Shown here: positions 1-6,595 of the stretch, piece after piece
How the letters are laid out: every line of letters starts with the position of its first letter
Numbering within the stretch: position 1 is the stretch's first letter
Assembly (NCBI GenBank): GCA_021737975.1
Contig: JAIPCZ010000005.1
Coordinates: 1-64,000 of the forward strand
Length of the DNA: 64,000 nucleotides
Origin: Polaromonas sp.
GTDB taxonomy: Bacteria; Pseudomonadota; Gammaproteobacteria; Burkholderiales; Burkholderiaceae_C
Direction: 5' to 3'
Notes under the pieces: model-generated
Told to the model about the DNA's origin: nothing
The model's input: the letters and a program-made list of their open reading frames with translations, nothing else
Database searches by the model: none
Program-made: the position numbers and the translations under genes

Positions 1-500
1 GGCTCCGTTGCAGGCGGCACTTCTGGCTGCGCCTGCAACTCTGGCGGCACGTCTTGCGCCTCAAAACTATAGTTGAAGGCCAGCGGGTCAACACCTTCGG
101 TCACGCGCAGCAACTGCACAAAGCTGCTGCCGCCGTCGGCACCACCACCACCACCCAGGCCAGCCGCAGTGGCTTCCAGCTCGGTGCTCAGGTCGGTGCC
201 ACGCTCCAGGGCTCGCAAAATGGTGTCGGCCGTGACAGCGGGTACGCCAATGGCGCTGTCTTGCGCGGTGGGGCGCTGGTCTGATTCAGACACGTTTTCA
301 TCCAGGCGCAGCACCTGGTTGGGGGCCACGGCCATCATCTTGCCGTCCTCCATCAGCAGTTCAACGGAGGTGCCGGCGGGGGTACGCAGGGTTTCGCCCT
401 TTTGCAGGACATCACCCACCTGGACCGAACGTTGGACACCTTGTGCGTTGACAGCAAAAACCTGCCCGGACCCGTTGATTGCAAGGATGGTAGTAGCCAT
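1..500 (-). CDS. Retention-module N-terminus of a giant LapA-like surface adhesin (partial)
   Basis: The frame starts at the ATG read leftward from position 500 and is still open at position 1, so only about 166 N-terminal residues are present. There is no signal peptide. The first ~100 residues form the folded module that holds LapA-type type I-secreted adhesins in the outer membrane. It is followed by a Thr-Ala-Ala-Gly site at residues 111-114 next to a glycine run, and then a segment resembling SSFVQLLRVTEGVDPLAF. In Pseudomonas LapA the periplasmic protease LapG cuts a TAAG site at nearly the same position. After that the chain becomes Pro/Glu/Gln-rich, typical of the lead-in to repeats. 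I infer a biofilm adhesin released by a LapG/LapD system; the RTX end and the secretion genes would lie beyond the left edge. Confidence 0.88.
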   Translation of the reverse strand, partial: MATTILAINGSGQVFAVNAQGVQRSVQVGDVLQKGETLRTPAGTSVELLMEDGKMMAVAPNQVLRLDENVSESDQRPTAQDSAIGVPAVTADTILRALERGTDLSTELEATAAGLGGGGGADGGSSFVQLLRVTEGVDPLAFNYSFEAQDVPPELQAQPEVPPATE

Positions 501-792
501 GTAAACCTCTATTTGATTAGTAAATAACACGGGTGAATATTCACATCACCCACACTGGACATCAGTTATGTTCATGTTAGTTGTCGAGATCTATCCATCC
601 TATTGGACTAAAGTACTAGTTCGGACCAAAGCAATCTATAAACCATGCATATCCGGATTAGTTCTATGCATTTTCTGGATCTGCCCACTGAATGATGATG
701 AAACGCACTGTTGTGGTTCCTTATAAGCTCGTAAAACTTAAGAGTCGTATACTGGCGCCCCAGATTGCGGCCATTCCATTGGAGACCATTGC
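501..792. promoter_or_regulatory. Divergent promoter region, adhesin versus response regulator
   Basis: This 292-bp stretch is clearly AT-richer than the flanking genes and has no convincing coding frame. It contains a perfect 12-bp palindrome, GTGAATATTCAC, at 533-544, about 33 bp upstream of the adhesin start codon. That placement suits an operator. A GGAGACC ribosome-binding site at 781-787 serves the rightward gene at 793. No activator site can be named from sequence alone. Confidence 0.5.
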
Positions 793-1596
793 GTGTCGAA
801 CCCCAGCGTTTTAGTCATTGACGACCAGATACAGAGCGTGGCTGTGCTGCTGCAGTACTTTCGCGGTCAATCTGTGAACGTGATGGTGGCTCTGAATGGC
901 CTGGACGGGATCAACAAGGCGCGATCAGGGCAGGTGAACATCATCCTGCTTGATGTGTCCATGCCTGAAATGAGTGGTTACGACGTTTGTCGGGCGCTCA
1001 AGAGCGACCCCATCACCCGCCAGATCCCCGTGATTTTTCTGTCGGGGAACAGCTCTGTTGAACACAAGCTTGAGGGATTCGCGTCGGGTGGGGTGGATTA
1101 CATCTGCAAACCCTTCAGTTCCAAGGAAGTATTAGCCCGCGTGTTTGTCCATTTTAAATATGGAAAATTACCTGATCAAACCAATAATTTAGTTGGCATT
1201 TACACGCCACTAAATCAATCTGTGTCGCGTGAATCATCTCGCGATAACAAGATACTGGCATCCGCCATTGAAATACTGGCATCACCAGATCTTCAATGGG
1301 AAGGTACCATTCAACTCGCACATCAATTGGGTGTTAATGAAAAGAAACTGATTGAGATATTCAAAAATCAGTTTGGAATGACGGTTAATGATTATCATAT
1401 TACACAGCGTCTGGAAAATGCCCGAGAACGCCTGGCCTCCAGCAAGACCCAGATTCAGATTATTGCCATCGAAGCCGGGTACCAAAATGCCAGTGATTTC
1501 GCGCGGGCATTCAGAGGTAGATACGGCTTGGGCCCGCGCGAATATCGGCAGGCATGCGCCAAGGCTGGCTTGGTCGGCGCACCCGAGGAAGCATAA
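793..1596 (+). CDS. Response regulator with AraC-type DNA-binding domain
   Basis: This 267-residue transcription factor begins at a GTG with a good ribosome-binding site (GGAGACC). Residues 5-120 form a receiver domain with the acidic pair D10/D11, the phosphoacceptor D54 in LLDVSMPEMSG and the conserved K106 in CKPF. Residues ~155-255 form an AraC/XylS double helix-turn-helix, ending in the typical YQNASDFARAFRGRYGLGPREYR block. Phosphorylation would control DNA binding. The gene is divergent from the adhesin at 500 and is followed two bases later by a phosphoacceptor-like protein. Regulation of the adhesin is plausible from position only. Base composition is lower in GC than the origin-region genes. 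Confidence 0.93.
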   Translation: MSNPSVLVIDDQIQSVAVLLQYFRGQSVNVMVALNGLDGINKARSGQVNIILLDVSMPEMSGYDVCRALKSDPITRQIPVIFLSGNSSVEHKLEGFASGGVDYICKPFSSKEVLARVFVHFKYGKLPDQTNNLVGIYTPLNQSVSRESSRDNKILASAIEILASPDLQWEGTIQLAHQLGVNEKKLIEIFKNQFGMTVNDYHITQRLENARERLASSKTQIQIIAIEAGYQNASDFARAFRGRYGLGPREYRQACAKAGLVGAPEEA

Positions 1597-1598
1597 AC

Positions 1599-2105
1599 AT
1601 GGCAAACCAGATTGAGCGGCCCGGCTTGCAAACGCAATCGTGGCGTGATTTCAACCATGAAACGCGCCTTGCCCTGCATACCTTGCAAGGCAGTCTGCAA
1701 CTGGCAAAAAAAGAGGCTTCCCCAGAGCAGTTGGATCAGTTGCGCATCGCCGAGTGGTGCGGTACAGTGGTTTTGCGACTGCTGGAGTCCTATACAAGCG
1801 CAGACCCCAGCGTGCAGGCTGCAAGCCGTGTTTCGGCGGCCAACGCGTTCGCCCCGGCCATAGGCATGCCGGTTCAGGCAGTGGGTGATCTTGAACTGCC
1901 GCTGATCCCGGTCAACGAATTTGAAAAGTTTGAAAAGTTGATGCAAACCGGGCAACTCTTGAAAATTGAAGAGTGGTCAAATGACCTGGGCGAGGTCTTT
2001 CCAGAGTTCAGCAGCGTAGCCGACACGCTGGGTTTTTACGCCAATTCGGCCGATCTTCCCAGTTTGCAAACAGTTCTGGACAGGTGGCGCCGCAAACTGG
2101 CCTAG
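1599..2105 (+). CDS. Stand-alone protein resembling a histidine-kinase phosphoacceptor domain
   Basis: This 168-residue protein starts at the ATG two bases after the upstream stop codon; longer frames would overlap the regulator. Residues 15-65 resemble a DHp (HisKA) helical hairpin, with an H-box-like NHETR motif (candidate phospho-His H20) followed by a second amphipathic helix. No N, G1 or G2 boxes of an ATPase domain follow. The C-terminal third (about 120-168) resembles the helical tail found at the end of some hybrid kinases. I infer a kinase fragment or a phosphotransfer/dimer partner, probably acting with the neighbouring regulators. The usual HExRTPL proline is replaced (HETRLAL). 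The function is not established. Confidence 0.6.
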   Translation: MANQIERPGLQTQSWRDFNHETRLALHTLQGSLQLAKKEASPEQLDQLRIAEWCGTVVLRLLESYTSADPSVQAASRVSAANAFAPAIGMPVQAVGDLELPLIPVNEFEKFEKLMQTGQLLKIEEWSNDLGEVFPEFSSVADTLGFYANSADLPSLQTVLDRWRRKLA

Positions 2106-2467
2106 GCCAACAGTTCGGCCACGCAGGCAAGAAACGTGGCCTTGTCAAACGGCTTGAAGAGCACGCCATTGGCCCCACTGTTAGCGGCCAAGTCCTTGAA
2201 GTCTACAGAGAGACTTGCACTGCCTGCTGACACCACCAACACGGGTGTTGTCGAGTTGAACGCCCTGAATTGGGTCAGCATCTCCAGCCCACCGAGTTCG
2301 GGCATCACCACATCAGTGATCACCAGATCGGGCTGCCTCACCCGAAGCTCGTCAAGCGCCTGACGCCCATTGTCAAAACAAACCACCGTGTGCCCAGCCT
2401 TCACGAGAATCTTGCTCAATGTGTACTGAACATACTGGTCATCATCAACAAGAAAAATATGGGCCAT
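2102..2467 (-). CDS. Single-domain CheY-like response regulator
   Basis: A 121-residue receiver domain with no output domain. The acidic cluster DDD at residues 8-10, phosphoacceptor D52 in VITDVVMPELGG, the Ser of VVSAGS and the lysine of LFKPF are all present, so it should be phosphorylatable. It lies 11 bp downstream of the sensor kinase gene on the same strand, so the two are almost certainly cotranscribed. Its stop codon overlaps that of the convergent gene ending at 2105. A lone receiver usually acts by protein contact or passes phosphate on in a relay. Confidence 0.93.
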   Translation of the reverse strand: MAHIFLVDDDQYVQYTLSKILVKAGHTVVCFDNGRQALDELRVRQPDLVITDVVMPELGGLEMLTQFRAFNSTTPVLVVSAGSASLSVDFKDLAANSGANGVLFKPFDKATFLACVAELLA

Positions 2468-2478
2468 GGTGGTTCCGT

Positions 2479-3531
2479 TTATAGCGGTGTAAACCTGGAA
2501 CTGCCTTGCCGATCTTCGTTCAGCAATACCGGCAACCGAATGGAAAACGCGGCCCCCACCCGAGGCGTGCTTTCGACATGTACATAGCCACCGCCGGCCT
2601 TGATGATGCCGTAGGTCTCGGACAGCCCCAGTCCGGTGCCTTTGCCAGCAGGTTTGGTTGTGTAAAAGGGTTCAAATATCTTGCCGATTTGGCTATCTGA
2701 CATTCCCTCGCCAGAATCTTCAATCCGGAGATTGATCCATGCCGAATAGACCTTCAGCGCATCGCTTGCCTCAGCCGGAACCTCAGATGAAGCCAATGAA
2801 ATACCGATCCTTCCCTGCGCCCCACCAATGGCATCAACCGCATTCATGATGAGGTTCAATATCACGATCTCCAGAGAAACCTCGGACAGAGCCACTTGCA
2901 CGTTTAGGGTCTCAATATTTTTGTCGAGAAAAATCGAACTGGGAACAATTTGTTCGCAGAGTTGCAGCGCATGCGCCAGGGCAAGACCAAGGTTGCAGGT
3001 CTCTCGGACGGCCATCTCCTGCCGAGAAAAGTTTTTCAGCTGCTTGATGATGTGGGCCGCTCCGATGGCCGCGTTCAGCACCACGCCAAGGTCTTTCGCC
3101 ACCTCGGAATTGGGGTCCAGGTCCTCAAGCAACATTGTTGTCAACGTAATCACTGGCAACAAATGGTTGTTGACCGAGTGGGACACGCCCCCCAGCACTG
3201 TGCCCATCGCAACCAGGTGACGGGTCTGGTCAATCGAGCGCTGCAAGTTCTGCTTCTCTGATTTGGTCAGAATCAATCTCTTTCCAAGGTGAATGGCCAT
3301 CAATATCAGATAGATGCTCAATATGAATAGCGCTGCCAATGCGATCAGAATTAACTCGTCAAGCTGGCGATGTTCATATGCTCTGCTGAATTGATACAGG
3401 CCTTCAGAAACGTCAAAGTAGATCAGTGGCGCGGAAATCAGCACCACCAGCGCGATGTAACTGAACAGCAGGAACAGCTTTTCCCTGCTCGAAAGAAGCT
3501 CAAGTATTCGGATGCTTGATATTGATCTCAC
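2479..3531 (-). CDS. Membrane sensor histidine kinase, NtrB-like
   Basis: A 350-residue protein with two membrane segments (about residues 18-38 and 60-82) and a short loop between them, so there is little periplasmic sensing surface. The phosphoacceptor region reads GGVSHSVNNHLLPVI (H118), the form found in NtrB/hybrid kinases. It is followed by an N box (NLIMNAVDAIGG), a G1 box (DSGEGM) and a G2 box (GKGTGLGLS). The start is GTG. The single-domain receiver downstream is the likely direct partner. The signal sensed cannot be read from the sequence. Confidence 0.93.
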   Translation of the reverse strand: MRSISSIRILELLSSREKLFLLFSYIALVVLISAPLIYFDVSEGLYQFSRAYEHRQLDELILIALAALFILSIYLILMAIHLGKRLILTKSEKQNLQRSIDQTRHLVAMGTVLGGVSHSVNNHLLPVITLTTMLLEDLDPNSEVAKDLGVVLNAAIGAAHIIKQLKNFSRQEMAVRETCNLGLALAHALQLCEQIVPSSIFLDKNIETLNVQVALSEVSLEIVILNLIMNAVDAIGGAQGRIGISLASSEVPAEASDALKVYSAWINLRIEDSGEGMSDSQIGKIFEPFYTTKPAGKGTGLGLSETYGIIKAGGGYVHVESTPRVGAAFSIRLPVLLNEDRQGSSRFTPL

Positions 3532-3716
3532 GGAGCAGTCAGGAAGGGGGCAGGTGAAAAGGCACAGGATGTTCGACGCGCCAAGCGTTCCGCCTGATTA
3601 TCGCGTCAAGATGGAGAGGTCCCTCCAGGACAACAAGAACTACGGCACACCCGCCAGTTGTGTCAAACGTACCAATACCCGCGCGCAGCACCTCACGACG
3701 GGTATCGCTGACGCCA

Positions 3717-4169
3717 TCAGCAATAAACAAGGTCCGTGTGCCCGAAACCCTGGGTGTAATCAAGCACGGAAATGACCGTGGGCGTGACGCGGAACAGGCG
3801 AACCTCGTCCGGTGTCGGCATCTTCATGGGCAGGGGCTTTGCCTCGGCGTATTTCAGCGGCAGCATGCGCAAGACCTTCTCGGCTTCGGCCCGGTCTTGC
3901 ACCGCCTGCGCGCGTGCCGCCATCGACAGGCCGGTGATCGCCATCAGATCGGCGGTGTCGTGATCGATCGTCAGCGAGATCCGGTCATCACGCGCCAGGT
4001 TTTTTGCCTTCTGGCTGTCCAGCCCGCAAAGAAAGTACAGGGTCAGGCCTTCATTCACGTAGCCGACCGTGGTTGCCTGCGGCCAGCCATCCGGCCGCAA
4101 TGTCGCCACCGTCATGATGCGATGCTGATCCAGCAGCGCCATGATTTTTCGTCTGATCTCGTCGTCCAT
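3717..4169 (-). CDS. Pyridoxamine 5'-phosphate oxidase-fold flavoprotein
   Basis: A 150-residue protein whose start is set by a strong GGAGGTTGATC ribosome-binding site just before the ATG at 4169; a longer frame begins five codons upstream. The sequence has the small split-barrel pattern of PNPOx-like proteins (MTVATLRPDGWPQATTVGYVNEG, then LYFLCGLDSQKAKNL). Members bind FMN or F420, or act as general stress or haem-binding proteins; vitamin B6 synthesis itself is unlikely from similarity alone. The gene is isolated, with 185 bp of apparently non-coding DNA to its left and 240 bp to its right. Confidence 0.82.
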   Translation of the reverse strand: MDDEIRRKIMALLDQHRIMTVATLRPDGWPQATTVGYVNEGLTLYFLCGLDSQKAKNLARDDRISLTIDHDTADLMAITGLSMAARAQAVQDRAEAEKVLRMLPLKYAEAKPLPMKMPTPDEVRLFRVTPTVISVLDYTQGFGHTDLVYC

Positions 4170-4409
4170 GATCAACCTCCACAACCGTCAACAGGGAAAT
4201 TCCCACGCCATTCTGGGCTGGTGGTGGCGGGCGGACTTGAGAGTTGTCAACGCGTGTTGAAACGTGCTTGAGACCACCTGGTGCATCACATCAGCCCTTG
4301 AAGACCGAAGGATTTCATGGCGGACCAATAATCCGTAGCGGCTTGCGCTGGCGACGGTTCATGTCGTCAGCGCCCTATCCACCAAAATTCACGTGACCTG
4401 GAGACAACC

Positions 4410-4880
4410 ATGACGCCCCGACTGCTTTCAATTGGCCTGGTGCTTGCCCTGATAACCCAGGTTCACGCGGCCGACACGCCCGATACAACCGCTGCGCCAG
4501 AACCGACTGCGACCGAGCGTCTGGCAAACGCGCGCAGCGCCGTTGACGCCAAAAACTGGCAACGCGCCTTGACGGAACTGCGGGCTGCCTTGCAAGCAGC
4601 CCCGGACAACGCCGACGTGCACAACCTGCTGGGCTTTAGCTACCGCAAGCAGGCGAAGCCCGATTTGCCCAAAGCTTTTGAACATTACCGGCAAGCCCTC
4701 AAGCTCAATCCAACGCATCGCGGCGCACACGAGTACATCGGCGAGGCTTATCTGATGGATAACAAGCCGGCGGAAGCCGAACGTCACCTGGCCGAACTCG
4801 AGAAAATCTGTGGCAACCGCAGCTGCGAGGAATATGCAGACCTGGCAAAGGCGATTGCGGACTTCAAGCCGCCCAAGTAG
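4410..4880 (+). CDS. Secreted tetratricopeptide-repeat protein
   Basis: A 156-residue protein with a cleavable signal peptide (about residues 1-20, cut after VHA), a Thr/Pro/Ala linker and two to three TPR units between about residues 33 and 130 (for example ALQAAPDNADVHNLLGFSYRK and ALKLNPTHRGAHEYIGEAY). Near the end is a Cys pair in ICGNRSCEEYADL that could form a disulfide. TPR proteins of this size usually scaffold periplasmic complexes. No partner is evident: the left neighbour is on the other strand and ~250 bp of apparently non-coding DNA follows. Confidence 0.85.
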   Translation: MTPRLLSIGLVLALITQVHAADTPDTTAAPEPTATERLANARSAVDAKNWQRALTELRAALQAAPDNADVHNLLGFSYRKQAKPDLPKAFEHYRQALKLNPTHRGAHEYIGEAYLMDNKPAEAERHLAELEKICGNRSCEEYADLAKAIADFKPPK

Positions 4881-5134
4881 CTACAACAGCTTTTGACGTG
4901 GCACTGCGGCGGCATCGTTGAGCGCCTGCATGCATGCCGAGGTGAGCTTGATCAAAACGATGATCGCCAATATCCAGGCAGCAATAGCCTAGGCAAGACG
5001 ACTTGCGGAGCAGTTGCCAAAGATCGATCGTGGGCGCGTCCTGCCAGGATAGAACTGCGAGCAAAGCAGCCGTCCAGCTATCTTGAAGCCCTCACCGCCA
5101 ACCCTCGCGAGGGTCGGGTAACTGCGTTGTGGGA

Positions 5135-6094
5135 TCAATCAGAAGATGGCCTTTCAACGACGCGAATGCCTCGAAGTGCCAGCTGTTCACGGACGGTAGA
5201 TTGATACTTCAAAACGCAAGACCGCAGCCACTGCTCAAAGCGATTTGCCGCCATGGATCTACCGGCGTTTTCGGACGAGAACAATGAATAGGTCTGCGCA
5301 CTCACCACGCCCGTGCCGAACGGCACTGTAAGTTCGCCGAGTCGGACCAGTGGCAGAGTCAGAAAACTGTCGCCTATGGTCAGCCCCCCACCGGACGCAG
5401 CTACCGAAACGCACATCGTTGTTTCATTGAACAAGGTGCGATGAAGGCGCGCACCGCCCGGGTTAAACCCCGCAAACTGACACCATTCCTCCCAGACATC
5501 GTAGTTGTTGTCGATCAAGTACGGCGCCTCAGCGACGCACTGGCCCGGGCGAAGGTAGCGGTCTGCAAACGCTTGCGTGCAAACCGGGATATCGATCCAG
5601 CGGCACAATTCACTCTCAACCAGCGAACCGTTGAGATGCTGGCCGTGCATTCCATAAAAGATACGGAAATCGAAGTCCTCTGCTTGCCGAAAATTGCCAT
5701 TCTTCTCGGCGGTTATTTCGACCGAAAGGCCTGGATTGGCGACCAAGAACGCACCCACCTGCCCAGCCAGCCAGCCGGAGGCGAAATCCCTGCACACCAA
5801 CACGCGCACGCGCTGGCCCGGACCAGAGCGGCGCGCGACGCGTTCAGCGGTTGAGGACATCAAATCGAAGGCCTGCTTCAGTCCCAGATAAAGCTCTTGC
5901 CCCGCTTCCGTCACGCGAATTCTGTTGCCGGTTCGCTCAAATAGCGCGCAGCCAATGTCTTGCTCAAGCAGCGCAATTTGTTTGCTGATTGCGGGACGCG
6001 TGACATTTAACTCAGTGGCTGCGGTTGAGACACTGCCAGTGCGCGCCACAGCTTCGCATGCGCGCAGGGCTGTAAGTGATCGCCATTTTCGCAT
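5135..6094 (-). CDS. LysR-family transcriptional regulator
   Basis: A 319-residue regulator with a winged helix-turn-helix at residues ~5-65 (LRACEAVARTGSVSTAATEL followed by NVTRPAISKQIALLEQDIG) and an effector-binding domain after it. The N-terminal helices and C-terminal domain resemble GcvA-type members. It is transcribed away from the cupin/GMC-oxidoreductase pair, with a 141-bp shared intergenic region, the classic arrangement for a LysR regulator controlling its divergent neighbours. The inducer is probably the substrate or product of the oxidoreductase, which is inference. Confidence 0.93.
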   Translation of the reverse strand: MRKWRSLTALRACEAVARTGSVSTAATELNVTRPAISKQIALLEQDIGCALFERTGNRIRVTEAGQELYLGLKQAFDLMSSTAERVARRSGPGQRVRVLVCRDFASGWLAGQVGAFLVANPGLSVEITAEKNGNFRQAEDFDFRIFYGMHGQHLNGSLVESELCRWIDIPVCTQAFADRYLRPGQCVAEAPYLIDNNYDVWEEWCQFAGFNPGGARLHRTLFNETTMCVSVAASGGGLTIGDSFLTLPLVRLGELTVPFGTGVVSAQTYSLFSSENAGRSMAANRFEQWLRSCVLKYQSTVREQLALRGIRVVERPSSD

Positions 6095-6186
6095 CTGGGT
6101 AAGCCCTTCGTTAACCTGAAGTTACGCTGACAGAAATCTTATCACTTGTCCTCGTCACCCTTGTTTGGGTAGAGTTCGGCTCGGTG

Positions 6187-6211
6187 CGGGGCATCTTTTC
6201 GCCCCGTTTTT
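6187..6211 (+). terminator. Intrinsic terminator in the leader of the cupin gene
   Basis: CGGGGC (6187-6192), an 8-nt loop and GCCCCG (6201-6206) are followed directly by five T residues. The hairpin ends only 24 bp before the cupin start codon, inside the regulator/cupin intergenic region, so it would stop transcripts starting upstream of it unless read-through is controlled. Confidence 0.6.
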
Positions 6212-6235
6212 GGCTAACAGACAAGGCAGTTTTTC

Positions 6236-6595
6236 ATGATTTTACCGATTCGTTTTTCAAAATCCGGGCCGGAAGGTTGGCCGAATTTGGCCGATCTTCC
6301 CTTGGAGCACGCCGAACTTCTGGCGGGATTACCGCTTGGACAAGACTTCGCCTATTTTCAGCGGCCCGAAGCAAAATTACGCGCCGGGATCTGGCGATCG
6401 ACGGCCTACACCGAAAAATATGACAGCTATCCGACCGATGAATTCATGGTGATTCTGAAAGGTGAGGTGACGCTGGAGAATGATGAATTCAGTGAGACTT
6501 TCCGGGAAGGTGATGCCTTTTTGGTGCCAAAGGGATTTAAGGGTGTCTGGCGGCAACCGGTGGACATGCTGAAACTGTATGTGATTGTCGAGTGA
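6236..6595 (+). CDS. Small cupin-domain protein
   Basis: A 119-residue single-domain cupin. The barrel core runs from about residue 50 to 118, with YDSYPTDEFMVILKGEVTLENDEF as the first motif and GDAFLVPKGFKGVW as the second. This is close to the EutQ / ureidoglycine-aminohydrolase group (Cupin_3). The usual metal-binding His pair in motif 1 is replaced here (SYPTDEF), so a metal-free binding or isomerase role is possible. The stop codon overlaps the GTG of the following GMC oxidoreductase, so the two are translationally coupled and probably act on the same substrate. The LysR gene at 6094 diverges from it. Confidence 0.85.
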   Translation: MILPIRFSKSGPEGWPNLADLPLEHAELLAGLPLGQDFAYFQRPEAKLRAGIWRSTAYTEKYDSYPTDEFMVILKGEVTLENDEFSETFREGDAFLVPKGFKGVWRQPVDMLKLYVIVE

